Below, one piece after another: positions 35,008 to 44,350 of a stretch of DNA of 64,000 nucleotides. The stretch is taken from positions 5,764 through 69,763 of the forward strand of contig JBKDXM010000117.1 of assembly GCA_046306335.1 (NCBI GenBank), in the 5' to 3' direction. The notes beneath the pieces are model-generated. The model was not told the origin of the DNA, searched no databases, and saw only the letters and a program-made list of their open reading frames with translations. The translations under genes and the position numbers were made by a program. Source of the DNA: UBA2386 sp046306335. GTDB lineage: Bacteria > Planctomycetota > UBA1135 > UBA2386. How positions within the stretch are numbered: the first letter of the stretch is position 1; every line of letters begins with the position of its first letter.

Positions 35008-36854
35008 CACTTCACCTCGTATTCGGCGTTGCCCTTGCCCAGCACCAGCAGCACGCGGCTGTCGGTCTGGAACAGCGGCCGGTCGGTGACCAGCACGTCG
35101 GCGTACTTGCCCGGCTGCAGCGAGCCGGTGTCCTTGGCGACGCCGAGGATCTCGGCGGGCGTCAGCGTGATCGCGCGCAGCGCCTCGGCGGGCGCCAATC
35201 CGCCGGCGACGGCTGCCGCCGCCTGCAGCGGCAGCAGCGACGACCACGACGCGCGGCCCGTCGCGATCGCGAACGGCACGCCAGCGGCGGCGAGCTTCGC
35301 CGGCAGCGCGGGCACGTCGAAGCGGTCGTACGGCGGCGCCATCGTCAGCGGCAGGCACTCGGTGACGACCACCGCGACGCCGGCCTTGGCGAGGTCGTCG
35401 GCGAGCGCGCCCGCGCCGTACGCCTGCTCCAGCACCAGCAGCGGGATCGACCGGCGCTGCTGCAGCGCCAGCGCGGCGCGCAGTTCGTCGGGCCGGTGCG
35501 CCTCGACGCGCAGCGCCAGTTCGCCGTCGAGCACCTTCAGCAGCGCGTCGCGCTGCGGGTCCTTCTGCGGCGGCTTGGGGTAGGTCGGGCGCTTGGGGCC
35601 TTCGTCCTTCTTCTCGCCGGCCGGCGCGCCGCCGGCGGGGGCGGGCTGCTGGCCGTCGGGCTTCGGGCCTTCCGGCTTCGGCGGGTCCTGCGGCTTCTTG
35701 TCCTGCGCGATCGTGTCGAGCAGCGTCGCGAGCGCGGCTTCGAACGCTGCGGCCGCCGCGCCTTCGAGTTGCTTCGGCGGGTCCTTTTTCGGTGGTTCGT
35801 TCTTCGGTGGCTCGTTCTTGGGCGGCTCGTTGCCCTTCGGCGGTTCGCTGCCACCGCCACCCTGCCCACCGGGGCCGCCGCGGCGTCCGCCCGGTCGGCC
35901 GCCTGGGCCGGGGCCCGGCCCGGCCGGTGCGTCGCCCGCCGCGGGGGCCGCCGCGCCCGCCGGCTTTCCGGCGTCGGCGGGTTTGTCGGCCTCGGGCTTC
36001 TTGTCGCCGTCCTTCTTCTTCTGGTGGAAGGCGAGGTAGTCGGCGAACTCCTTGTCGTACTTCTTCAGCGCGTCGGCGTGGTCGGTGAACGACTTGCGGT
36101 ACTCGTCGAGGCCTTCGAACAAACCGTCGGCCTGCTGGAACTGCTGCTGGCGTTCGAGCGCGTGCGACATCAGCGTGGTGCTCGCCAAGCGCATCTGCAG
36201 CGCGGCGCTTTCCTTGCCGCGCCATGGCTCGAAGGCGCCGTCCTTCCTCGGCCGCACGATGGCGCCCTGGCCGCGCACGAACGCCGGCGAGCGCACGGTG
36301 ACGTAGGCGGTGGTGATGCCCTGCGCGGCGAGGTCGTGGAAACGCGCCTCCTGCTTGCGCAGGTCGTCGGCGAACGACGTGCCGCCGTCCGCGCCGCCTT
36401 CGCTGCGCAGCGACCCGTCGGTGTAGGCGTCGGTCGCAGCGTCGATCAGGCCGGGGTAGACGTGGCCGTTCGGGAAGCTGCGCACGATCGCGCCCTGCGG
36501 CACCTCGACCTCGCCCTTCTTGCCGACGGCGACGATGCGCTCGCCGCGGACCACGACCACGCCGTTTTCGATCGCCGGTCCGGTGACCGGGTGCACGTGG
36601 CCGGCTTCGAGGACCAGCGGCGCGAAGCCCGGCGGCAAACGGCCCGGGCGGCGCGGCCGGCGCGGCGCGACCGCTGCGCCCGGATCCGCGGCGGGTTGCT
36701 CGCCGGGTTGCCCGGCGGGGCGCTGCTCGGTCGGCGCCGGCGTCGGCGCGGGCGCCGGAGGCGGCTCTTGCGCGCGGACCGCCGGCGCTGCGAGCAGCAA
36801 GCCGAGCGCGCACAGCGAGGCGCCGAGGAGGGACGGCGAGCGTGGAATCCGCAT
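35007..36854 (-). CDS. Amidohydrolase-superfamily protein 1 (first of the array), HxH lost, large Pro/Lys/Gly insert
   Basis: 615 residues, first gene of the nine-gene run. Signal peptide LGASLCALGLLLAAPAVRAQ followed by a Pro/Ala-rich linker (to about 95). Sandwich and entry: ILENGVVVV-like AIENGVVVVRGERIVAVG, then GHVYPGLID; the HxH place reads AATDAYT. Residues about 275-450 are a low-complexity insert with repeated EPPKNEPPKN, GGRPGGRRGGPGGQGGG and QDPPKPEGPKPDGQ blocks. The C-terminal part returns to family sequence (TPAEILGVAKDTGSLQPGKYADVLV). ATG 36854 begins the signal peptide. The promoter is expected in the 240 bp between 36855 and the waaG-like gene stop. Confidence 0.82.
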   Translation of the reverse strand: MRIPRSPSLLGASLCALGLLLAAPAVRAQEPPPAPAPTPAPTEQRPAGQPGEQPAADPGAAVAPRRPRRPGRLPPGFAPLVLEAGHVHPVTGPAIENGVVVVRGERIVAVGKKGEVEVPQGAIVRSFPNGHVYPGLIDAATDAYTDGSLRSEGGADGGTSFADDLRKQEARFHDLAAQGITTAYVTVRSPAFVRGQGAIVRPRKDGAFEPWRGKESAALQMRLASTTLMSHALERQQQFQQADGLFEGLDEYRKSFTDHADALKKYDKEFADYLAFHQKKKDGDKKPEADKPADAGKPAGAAAPAAGDAPAGPGPGPGGRPGGRRGGPGGQGGGGSEPPKGNEPPKNEPPKNEPPKKDPPKQLEGAAAAAFEAALATLLDTIAQDKKPQDPPKPEGPKPDGQQPAPAGGAPAGEKKDEGPKRPTYPKPPQKDPQRDALLKVLDGELALRVEAHRPDELRAALALQQRRSIPLLVLEQAYGAGALADDLAKAGVAVVVTECLPLTMAPPYDRFDVPALPAKLAAAGVPFAIATGRASWSSLLPLQAAAAVAGGLAPAEALRAITLTPAEILGVAKDTGSLQPGKYADVLVTDRPLFQTDSRVLLVLGKGNAEYEVK

Positions 36855-37094
36855 GAAGCTAGATCGGTTGGCCGATGTGGAAAACGCGAAGACGGCGATG
36901 GTTGTAGGCACCGCAGCCAAGGGGACGCCAAGGATTTCGACGGCTGCGACGTTTGGGGTACTCGCGGCGAGGGCGGCCGTTGGTTGTTGGCCATCGGCGG
37001 TTGCCCGTTGGCTGCGCCGGGCCGCAACGGCGGCGCGTTCGGGCTGGCGGACGCGGGTGGCGGCTGGGCGCCGGCGATCCCGGACGGGGCGCGG

Positions 37095-38234
37095 TCAGCG
37101 ACGCGTGCGGCGGCCGGTCGCCGCGGTCGCCGCCGCCACGATCGCCTCGGCCGCCCGTTCGTGGCAGCCGTAGAGGGCCCCCGTCGCGGCGTAGGCGACT
37201 GCCTTGCCGACCCAATCCGCCCGCCGGGCGGGGTCGGCGGCGGCCTGGACGGCGGCCGCCAGCGCCTCCCGCGCGCACGGGTCGGGAATCACTAAACCGC
37301 TTCCAGATATAGAGATATGAGCGGAGTACCCGCAGCGCTCCGCGGCGAGTACGGGCAGGCCGTAGTGCAGCGCTTCGACCAGCACGGTGCCGGTGTTCTC
37401 GCGGCGGGCGGGGTGCAGCAGCACGTCGGCGCCGAGGAACCACTGCGCCGCGTCGGTGCGCCCGCCGAGGCAATGCACGCGCGCGGCGACCCCGAGGCGC
37501 GCCGCCAGCGCCTGCAGCGGCCGCGGGTCGTCGCGGCCGAGCACGGCGAGCCGGGCGCGCGGGTCGGGCAGGTCGGCGAGGGCGGTGACCGCGCGGTCGA
37601 AGCCCTTGCGCGCGAACGCCGACCCGACGGCCAGCAGCACGAACTCGTCGGGCCCGGCGCCGCGTGCGGCGCGCACCGCCGCGCGCGCCGCCGCGCGGTC
37701 GGCCGGCGTGTACGACGTGCGCTCGGCGTTGGGCGGCAGCACGACGAACTGCTCGCGGCGCGTGCCGTAGTGCTGCATGTACGCGGCGACGTCGCGGTCG
37801 ATGTACTGCAGCACGACGACGCCGTGCTCCGGCGCGAACACCGCGCGTTCGTTGGCGAGGTAGTGGCGGTAGCGCGGCAGCCAGCGTTTCCACCGCGGCT
37901 TCCGGTACAGGCCCGCGGCGTAGCACGGATCGGCGCCGTAGTAGACGTCGAGGCCGGGCAGCTTCTGGAAGCCGACGACCGCGTCGAACGGCGGGCGTTC
38001 GGCGGCGAGCGCGCGCTGCAGCGCGGCGACGAAGCGGCGGTTGCGCGCCGGGATCGTCAGCCCGCGGCGGCCGAACGTGCGCACTGCGACGCCGGCCGGC
38101 GGCGGGCCGTCCCACGTGCGCGCGAACGCGACCACTTCGTGCCCGGCGGCGGCGCAGCGCTCGGCGATCAGCCGGCAGTCGCGCTCCAGCCCGCCGAACG
38201 GGAAGTAGTCGTAGAGCGCGAAGGCGAGGCGCAT
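37095..38234 (-). CDS. waaG: WaaG-like lipopolysaccharide core glycosyltransferase (GT4)
   Basis: 379 residues. WaaG (RfaG) transfers glucose to the LPS inner-core heptose at the inner membrane. The protein follows the family over its length: start MRLAFALYDYFPFGGLERDC, FDAVVGFQKLPGLDVYYGAD, YRHYLANERAVF and the nucleotide-sugar motif ENTGTVLVEALHYGLPVLAA (about 305-325). The catalytic region and length (about 370) are normal. ATG 38234 is chosen because family proteins start at this MxxAF motif. It suggests a Gram-negative outer membrane with heptose-type LPS or a related glycan; the exact acceptor in this organism is unknown. Confidence 0.88.
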   Translation of the reverse strand: MRLAFALYDYFPFGGLERDCRLIAERCAAAGHEVVAFARTWDGPPPAGVAVRTFGRRGLTIPARNRRFVAALQRALAAERPPFDAVVGFQKLPGLDVYYGADPCYAAGLYRKPRWKRWLPRYRHYLANERAVFAPEHGVVVLQYIDRDVAAYMQHYGTRREQFVVLPPNAERTSYTPADRAAARAAVRAARGAGPDEFVLLAVGSAFARKGFDRAVTALADLPDPRARLAVLGRDDPRPLQALAARLGVAARVHCLGGRTDAAQWFLGADVLLHPARRENTGTVLVEALHYGLPVLAAERCGYSAHISISGSGLVIPDPCAREALAAAVQAAADPARRADWVGKAVAYAATGALYGCHERAAEAIVAAATAATGRRTRR

Positions 38235-38319
38235 GCCGGCGGGCCAGCATCGCGGACGGCGGTGGGGCGGCACAAGCGCGCCGGGCGGCGCCGTCCGCCG
38301 TGGCGCAGAATCGCTGCGA

Positions 38320-39549
38320 TCAGCGGCGATCGACGGTCCGCGCCTGCAACCGCGCGGCGACCAGCTTCTCGCGTTCGCGCGCGAGGATGCGCAGGTACTC
38401 CTCGCCCGTCGCGCGCGCGAGGCCGAGGTCGGCCTGCAGGTCGCTCCGGCCGGGGTCGTCGGCGCGCCCGGGCAGCCGTTCGATCTGTTCGGCGATCGCC
38501 TTCTGCGACTTCAGATTGGCCTGCGCGAGCCGTTCGAAGAGTTCGATGCGCAGCGTCAGGTCGTCGACCGCGGCGCGGGCGCGGCGGCTGGCGCGCGCGT
38601 CGGCAGGTTCGTCCTTCGGCGTTGCCTTGCGCGGCCGCGCGGCCAGCGCGTCCGGGACGCGATGCGGCGCTGCCTTGATGCGGACCTCGTCGAGCGCGAC
38701 GTCGACGCCGAGGACGCCGATGGCGCCGGCCGGCAACAGCACCTTGGCGCCGGCGACCGCGCGCGGTTCGGCGCCGTAGTCGACGACCAGCCGTTGGTCG
38801 GCGCCGTAGGTCGCCATCACCTCGAAGCCGCCGTCGGCGACCTGCGCGCGCAGCACGGCGACACCGCTGGCGAGCGGCAACGCCACTTCGACGTCGTCGC
38901 CGTGCGCGCGGCCGCGGATCGCGACGCGGTACCTGCGCAACTCCGGCAGGTGTTCCTGGGTGTCGATGCAGCGCATCGGGGTCGTGCCTGCTTCGTCGAC
39001 CGGACAGGAGATCCGTGCCCGCCGCCAGCGTCGGTGCACCTGCTGCGGCTCGGCCGTGTTGCACTGCTGCAGTTCCGCCGCGGTCAGGCAGCGCCAAGCG
39101 AGCGCGTCGTCGATCGCCTGCCACTGCTGCCAGTCGGCCTGCAGGGCGTCGGCGAGGGCGTCGTCGCTCGCCACCGCTCGACCGAGGCACTGCTCGAAGA
39201 CGCCGTCGAACGCCCGGCGGGCGTCGTCGGCGAGCTTGCGCGACGCCGCGCAGTTGTCCGGCCATTCGCCGCGATCGCGGAAGGCGGCGATGCGTTCGTA
39301 GCGCTCCTGCGCGCGCCGGCCCGCCTGCGCGGCGCGCACGTCGACGCGCACCCCGGCCATCGCCGCTTCGTAGGACCGGCGGGCCGCGTGCAGGTCGGCG
39401 AAGATCGCCGCGTCCGCTTCGCCAGCTTGCGCCGGCGCGCTGTCCGCGAGGGCGAACGCCAGGACGGTGGTCAGCAGCGCGCAGCGGGGCGCGCGTCGGG
39501 CGGCACGGGCGGCACGCTCGGCAAGGCGGTCCAGGAGGCGGTCGGGCAT
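38320..39549 (-). CDS. Hypothetical exported protein with Cys pairs and coiled-coil ends
   Basis: 409 residues, not recognised. The N-terminus is basic (ERAARAARRAPRCALL) followed by a hydrophobic segment (TTVLAFALADSAPAQA), an export signal. Then comes a helical, charged region (YEAAMAGVRVDVRAAQAGRR and following) with several cysteines (NCAASRK, EQCLGRA, WRCLTAAELQQCN), a beta-rich middle (RGRAHGDDVEVALPLASGVA, KVLLPAGAIGVLGVDVAL) and a C-terminal helix bundle (DLTLRIELFERLAQANLKSQ, EEYLRILAREREKLVAARLQ). It lies between waaG and mfd, same strand, with gaps of 85 and 56 bp, so a joint transcript is plausible. Confidence 0.7.
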   Translation of the reverse strand: MPDRLLDRLAERAARAARRAPRCALLTTVLAFALADSAPAQAGEADAAIFADLHAARRSYEAAMAGVRVDVRAAQAGRRAQERYERIAAFRDRGEWPDNCAASRKLADDARRAFDGVFEQCLGRAVASDDALADALQADWQQWQAIDDALAWRCLTAAELQQCNTAEPQQVHRRWRRARISCPVDEAGTTPMRCIDTQEHLPELRRYRVAIRGRAHGDDVEVALPLASGVAVLRAQVADGGFEVMATYGADQRLVVDYGAEPRAVAGAKVLLPAGAIGVLGVDVALDEVRIKAAPHRVPDALAARPRKATPKDEPADARASRRARAAVDDLTLRIELFERLAQANLKSQKAIAEQIERLPGRADDPGRSDLQADLGLARATGEEYLRILAREREKLVAARLQARTVDRR

Positions 39550-39605
39550 GGGCAAATGGCCATATTCCGCGCGTCGGACGAGGTATCCGGCACCCGGCCG
39601 CCGGC

Positions 39606-42600
39606 TCACTCCCACGGCAGGCGTTTGCTGCCGCCCGCCGGGCGGCGCGTCGCCGGCCGCGGCGGCGGCACCAGCGACGGCGTCGGCTTGGCGGCGCGCA
39701 CGGCGGGCGCCAGCGTGCCGGTGATCGCGCCGAGCAGGAACTCCAGCACGTCGTCGGCGGCCCAGGCCTTGCCGCCGCGGCGGGGCGGCAGGATCAGGTG
39801 CGTCTTGCCGGCCTCGACCGGGCGCACGTCCTGGCAGCAGTCGAGCCAGCTGCCGCCGAGCGGCACGCCCGGCGCATGGCGCACGACGACGCGGTCGTTC
39901 TCGACCCACTGCACGCCGTGCGCGCCGAGCGCCATCAGGCCGTGCTTGAGGCGGAACACGCGCAGCAGCGTGCGCACCGGCGTCGGCAGCTTGCCGTAGC
40001 GATCCTTGAGCTCGGCCTCGAGCTCGCGCAGCTTGTCGTCGTCGGTCGCCTCGTCCATCTCGCGCAGCAGTTCGAGGCGCTGGCGCGGGTCGGCGAGGAA
40101 GTCCTGCGGCAGGAACGCCTGCACGCGCAGGTCGACGTCGACCTCGACGACCTGCACGGCGTTCGGTCGCTGCGTCTTCGCCGCGTCGACGGCGGCGCGC
40201 AGCAGCTGGCAGTACATGTCGTAGCCGACCGAGGCGATGTGGCCGGACTGCTGCGGGCCGAGCAGGTTGCCGGCACCGCGGATCTCCAGGTCCTTCATCG
40301 CGATCGCGAAGCCAGCGCCCAGGTGCGAGAACTCCTCCAGCGCCTTGAGCCGGGCCTTGGCTTCCATGCCGGGCGGCTCGTCGCGGTCGAGCAGCAGGTA
40401 GCAGTACGCCTTCTCGCTGCTGCGGCCGACGCGGCCGCGCAGCTGGTGCAGCTCGGCGAGGCCGAAGTGGTCGGCCTTGTCGATCAGGATGGTGTTGGCG
40501 CGGCCGATGTCGAGGCCGTTCTCGACGATGGTGGTGCTGACCAGCACGTCGAAGTCGCCGCGCACGAACGCGCGCACCGTCTTCTCGATCTCGGCCTCGG
40601 TCATCTGGCCGTGGCCGATGGCGACGCGGGCGCCCGGGCACAGCTGGCGGATGCGCAGCGCCAGCGGCTCCAGCTCGCTGATGCGGTTGTGCAGCACGAA
40701 CACCTGCCCCTGGCGCGCGAGCTCGCGCGCGATCGCGTCCTGCAGCACGCGGTCGTCGCGGAACAGCACGCGCGTCTCGACCTCCTGCCGGCCGGGCGGC
40801 GGGTTGTCGAGCGTGCTGATGCCGCGGATGCCGAGCAGCGAGCCGTGCAGCGTGCGCGGGATCGGCGTCGCCGACAGCGTCAGCACGTCGACCTCGGCGC
40901 GCAGCTGCTTGAGCCGCTCCTTCTGCCGCACGCCGAAGCGCTGCTCCTCGTCGACGACGACCAGCGCGAGGTCGTGGAAGGCGACGCCTTCGCCCAGCAG
41001 CTGGTGCGTGCCGACGACGATGTCGACGCTGCCCTTCAGCAGCTTGTCCTCGATCGCGCGCCGGTCGGCGCCGGTGCGGTAGCGCGACAGCATCTCGACC
41101 GACAGGCCGAACGGCTCGCAGCGGCGCGCGAACGTGCGCGCGTGCTGCTCGGCGAGGATCGTCGTCGGGCACAGCACGGCGACCTGCCGGCCGCTGAGCG
41201 CCACGCGGAACGCCGTGCGCAGCGCGACCTCCGTCTTGCCGAAGCCGACGTCGCCGCACAGCAGCCGGTCCATCGGCGACTCCTTGGCGAGGTCGGCCTG
41301 GATCTCGCTCCACGCGCGCGCCTGGTCGGCGGTGTCGCGGAAGGCGAACGCGTCGAGGAAGTCGCGTTCGAGCGCGTCCTGCGGGTACGGCGGGCGCTTG
41401 ACCAGCGCGCGCCTGCTCTGCACCTCCAGCAGTTCGGCGGCGAGGTCGAACAGGGCCTCCTGCACCTGTTCCTTGCGCTTCTGGAAGCCCTTGCCGCCGA
41501 GCTTGTCGAGCGGCGCCTTGCCGCCGCTGCCGACGTACTTCTGGACGAGGTGGATCTTGCTCGCCGGCACGAGCAGCTTGACCTCGTCCTGGAAGCACAG
41601 CCGCAGGTGCTCCTCGACGCCCTGGCCGCGCGTCACCAGCTCGGTGCCCTCGAAGCGCGCGATGCCGTGCACCGCGTGCACGACGAGGTCGCCGGGGCCG
41701 AGCTCGAAGAAGCTCTGGATGGCGCGGCTCGGGATCACCTGCCGCTCCCGCACGCGCGCCTGCTGCGGCACGCCGGCGAACTCGACGTTGCTCAGCGCCG
41801 TCGTCTGCAGGTCCGGGATGCGGAAGCCGCGGCTGATCGCGCCCGGCAGCAGCTCGACCTTCTCGGCGGCGAGGTCGACGCCCTTGTGCGCGAAGATCTC
41901 CTGCAGCCGCTCGCGCTCGTCGTCGCTGCGGCAGAACAGCAGCACGCGGCCCTGCACGCCGCGGATGCTGCGCAGGCGGCCGGCGGGATCGGCCTCGCCG
42001 GAGCCCACGGCGCTGCCCGCCGACAGGATCTTGTAGTCGAGGTCGTGGCTCGGCAGCGAACTGGCGTCGACGCGCGCGCACGGCCGCAGCGCGTCCTGCA
42101 GTTCCTGCACCGACGTGCGCAGGTCCGACGCGAACGCGGCGAGCCGCGCGATGCGCTCCTCGATGCGCAGCGGTTCGTAGGCGACGACCAGCGTGCGCGA
42201 CGGCGTGACGTGGCGCAGCACTGCGCCTTCCTCGTCGGCGTCCTTGCCGCCGAGCGCGAGCGCGTAGCGTTCGTGCACCGCCAGCGCCCGCTGCGAACCC
42301 GGGTCGAACGTGCGGATCGACTCCAGCGTGCGGTCGAAGAACTCCAGGCGCACGGCCTGCTCGGCCGCCATCGGGAACAGGTCGACGACGTCGCCGCGCA
42401 CGCTGCACTCGCCGGGGGCGAGCACCAGCGGCACCTGCCGCAGGCCGGCGGACTGCGCCTTCTGCAGCACCTGCGCGCGGTCGATCGTCTGGCCGGCGTG
42501 CAGTTCGAGCTGTGCGCGCGCGAGCGACTTCGGCGTCGCGACCGGCTGCAGCAGGGCCTCGATGCCGCACAGCAGCGGCGCCTTGTCGGCGGCGTGCCGC

Positions 42601-42923
42601 TGCAGCGCCTTCTGCCGCTCGCTGCGCGTCGTCGGATCGGGCTGGCCGTCGTCGCCGGTCTCCTGGCGCGGCAGCACGTGCGCGGGCACGCCGAAGGCCG
42701 CCAGGTCGGTCTGCAATTGCAGGCTGTCGACGTCGTCGGCGGTCAGCACCAGCACCGCGCCCTGGTGGCGCTGCCGCAGGACCGCCACCAGCAGGCCCGC
42801 CGACGCGCCCCACAGCCCGCCGACCTTGCGCTGGCTGCCGAGCGCCACCTGCTCGCACAGCGTGCGCGTCACCGGCAGGCCGGCGAAGGCGTCGACGAGG
42901 CGCTGGGCGGGGGAGGGCGGCAC
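39606..42923 (-). CDS. mfd: Mfd transcription-repair coupling factor
   Basis: 1105 residues from a GTG at 42923. Mfd displaces RNA polymerase stalled at lesions and recruits UvrA. Order: the UvrB-homology N-terminus (VRLEFFDRTLESIRTFDPGS), the RNAP-interacting CarD-like domain (ELGPGDLVVHAVHGIARFEG), then the RecG-type translocase with Walker A LLCGDVGFGKTEVALRTAF, VVVDEEQRFGVRQKE (DEEQ box), TLSATPIPRTLH, STTIVENGLDIGRANTILID and QLRGRVGRSS, and the C-terminal UvrA-binding-release domain (FLPQDFLADPRQRLELLREM). Length is close to the usual 1100-1150. The frame opens further upstream (to 43082) with no family sequence, so the GTG is preferred. Confidence 0.93.
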   Translation of the reverse strand: MPPSPAQRLVDAFAGLPVTRTLCEQVALGSQRKVGGLWGASAGLLVAVLRQRHQGAVLVLTADDVDSLQLQTDLAAFGVPAHVLPRQETGDDGQPDPTTRSERQKALQRHAADKAPLLCGIEALLQPVATPKSLARAQLELHAGQTIDRAQVLQKAQSAGLRQVPLVLAPGECSVRGDVVDLFPMAAEQAVRLEFFDRTLESIRTFDPGSQRALAVHERYALALGGKDADEEGAVLRHVTPSRTLVVAYEPLRIEERIARLAAFASDLRTSVQELQDALRPCARVDASSLPSHDLDYKILSAGSAVGSGEADPAGRLRSIRGVQGRVLLFCRSDDERERLQEIFAHKGVDLAAEKVELLPGAISRGFRIPDLQTTALSNVEFAGVPQQARVRERQVIPSRAIQSFFELGPGDLVVHAVHGIARFEGTELVTRGQGVEEHLRLCFQDEVKLLVPASKIHLVQKYVGSGGKAPLDKLGGKGFQKRKEQVQEALFDLAAELLEVQSRRALVKRPPYPQDALERDFLDAFAFRDTADQARAWSEIQADLAKESPMDRLLCGDVGFGKTEVALRTAFRVALSGRQVAVLCPTTILAEQHARTFARRCEPFGLSVEMLSRYRTGADRRAIEDKLLKGSVDIVVGTHQLLGEGVAFHDLALVVVDEEQRFGVRQKERLKQLRAEVDVLTLSATPIPRTLHGSLLGIRGISTLDNPPPGRQEVETRVLFRDDRVLQDAIARELARQGQVFVLHNRISELEPLALRIRQLCPGARVAIGHGQMTEAEIEKTVRAFVRGDFDVLVSTTIVENGLDIGRANTILIDKADHFGLAELHQLRGRVGRSSEKAYCYLLLDRDEPPGMEAKARLKALEEFSHLGAGFAIAMKDLEIRGAGNLLGPQQSGHIASVGYDMYCQLLRAAVDAAKTQRPNAVQVVEVDVDLRVQAFLPQDFLADPRQRLELLREMDEATDDDKLRELEAELKDRYGKLPTPVRTLLRVFRLKHGLMALGAHGVQWVENDRVVVRHAPGVPLGGSWLDCCQDVRPVEAGKTHLILPPRRGGKAWAADDVLEFLLGAITGTLAPAVRAAKPTPSLVPPPRPATRRPAGGSKRLPWE

Positions 42924-43103
42924 GTTGCGGGGCGGAGAGGTTAGGCGGCGGGGGCGCGGATGCACGCCCGCCGCGGTCCTTCGCCGACGGCTGCCGTGGC
43001 GACGCGGAAGAGCGCCAGCAGCGGTGCGCCAGCGAACGAGCGTGCCGGGCGTCGCGCAGCAGGCGGGTGACCGCGCGCGCAATCGCTGGCTAGGCTGCTC
43101 GGC

Positions 43104-43244
43104 GTGTCGTCGCTGCCGTGTTTGTTCCTCGAGGATCCGGCCGGCTTCTTGCGCTGGCTGGCTGGCGTCCGACGCCTCGGTCGGGGGAGCTTCGACGACG
43201 TCGAGGTGGCGCAGGTCTTCGCCGTGGCTGCGACCGCACCGTGA
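43104..43244 (+). CDS. Small 46-residue ORF coupled to the GHKL/DUF4325 gene
   Basis: GTG start at 43104, ending with a TGA that overlaps the next GTG (GTGA at 43241-43244). The translation begins MSSLPCLFLEDPAGFLRWLA and ends FDDVEVAQVFAVAATAP, a helical sequence that resembles the N-terminal part of proteins carrying an ATPase-plus-STAS-like arrangement. It may be a true small protein, or the N-terminus of the next gene separated by a one-base change. The 4-bp overlap favours two coupled genes. Confidence 0.5.
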   Translation: MSSLPCLFLEDPAGFLRWLAGVRRLGRGSFDDVEVAQVFAVAATAP

Positions 43245-44188
43245 CCCTTTCGCGCGTAACGGGTCGCGGGCCCTGGGAAGTCCTCGCCAGCGAGCTCGTC
43301 GCGCTCGCGTTGCCCGGCCACGCGCACTCGCCGGCGGCAGACCTGTTCCGCTACGTGCTCGTCGAACTGCTGCGCAACGTCGGCCAGCACAGCAATGACC
43401 CGCACGGCGGCATCGTCGCGACGCAGTGGAACGACAAGGGGCCGTACACTGCCGCGCCGGCGCTGCAGGTCGTCGTGGTCGACAACGGCATCGGCGTGTT
43501 CGAAGCCCTGCGCCACATGCGGCCGTCGATCCGGACGCCGAGCGACGCGCTCGTGCGCGCCCTCGAACCGCATGTGTCCGGCGCGTTCCCCGAGGGCGAG
43601 ACCGGCTCGGGCGAGAACGCCGGGCTGGGCCTGTTCTTCATCTCCGAGATGGCCAAGGCGACGGACGGCCGCTTGCTGCTCGCCTCGCGCGGGGCGACGT
43701 ACTTCCTCGACCGGTCGCGCGACCACGACGCGCAGCCGATCCTGACCAATGGCGACGCGCCGGACTACCCGGGCACGCTGGTGGCCTTCGAGACGTCCGT
43801 AAGCCACGTCGGCAGCTACGACGGGATCATCGACCACATCCGGGATCTCGCCATCCAGCGGTCGCCCAAGCGCATCACGCAGCGCTGGCTGCGCTTCGAG
43901 GAACCGCCGACGAGCGTCTTCCGCGCGCTGGTGACGGTCGCCTCCGAGGACACGGCGGCTGCGCGCACGTTCGCCACCGAAGTGCTCGAACCGAGGTTGC
44001 TCCGCCGCGAGGCCGTCGCGCTCGACTTCCGCACCATGCGGGTCTGCACGCAGAGCTTCCTGCACGCCTTGCTTCATGAGTGTGTGCGCCTTGCGTGGGC
44101 GAAGAAGGCGCCGATCTGGGTCGTCCATGCGACGCCCGCAGTGCGCGCGCAGTTGGAGTTGGTCGAGAACTACTCGCTCGGCGGTTGA
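43241..44188 (+). CDS. GHKL-type ATPase with C-terminal DUF4325 (STAS-like) domain
   Basis: 315 residues. The N-terminal two thirds is a histidine-kinase-like ATPase: LFRYVLVELLRNVGQHSND (N box), VVVVDNGIGVFEAL (G1 box) and GENAGLGLFFISEMAKATDG (G2). There is no transmembrane part and no phosphoacceptor His. The C-terminal 90 residues match DUF4325 (STAS-like): RTFATEVLEPRLLRREAVAL, DFRTMRVCTQSFLHALLHECV. Such proteins are proposed cytoplasmic regulators resembling anti-sigma/anti-anti-sigma pairs (inference). Starts at GTG 43241, overlapping the stop of the 46-residue ORF. It diverges from mfd. Confidence 0.78.
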   Translation: MTLSRVTGRGPWEVLASELVALALPGHAHSPAADLFRYVLVELLRNVGQHSNDPHGGIVATQWNDKGPYTAAPALQVVVVDNGIGVFEALRHMRPSIRTPSDALVRALEPHVSGAFPEGETGSGENAGLGLFFISEMAKATDGRLLLASRGATYFLDRSRDHDAQPILTNGDAPDYPGTLVAFETSVSHVGSYDGIIDHIRDLAIQRSPKRITQRWLRFEEPPTSVFRALVTVASEDTAAARTFATEVLEPRLLRREAVALDFRTMRVCTQSFLHALLHECVRLAWAKKAPIWVVHATPAVRAQLELVENYSLGG

Positions 44189-44350
44189 TCCGGCCCGGAC
44201 GACCGGAGAGAGGGAATTGGCTGGCGCCGCGGTGGCAGCTCCAGGGCGCCGGGGGACGTGCCGAGCGCAGCCGCTTGGCAAGGATCCAGGCGCGGCGACC
44301 CGCCGCACCCGCCTGCCGCGTCGCTCGCACGCCCCGCTACGCTGCCCGCG

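Noticed and set aside
42924..43082. Upstream ATG of mfd at 43082.
   Set aside because: Adds 53 Arg-rich residues without family similarity; GTG 42923 starts at the conserved part.
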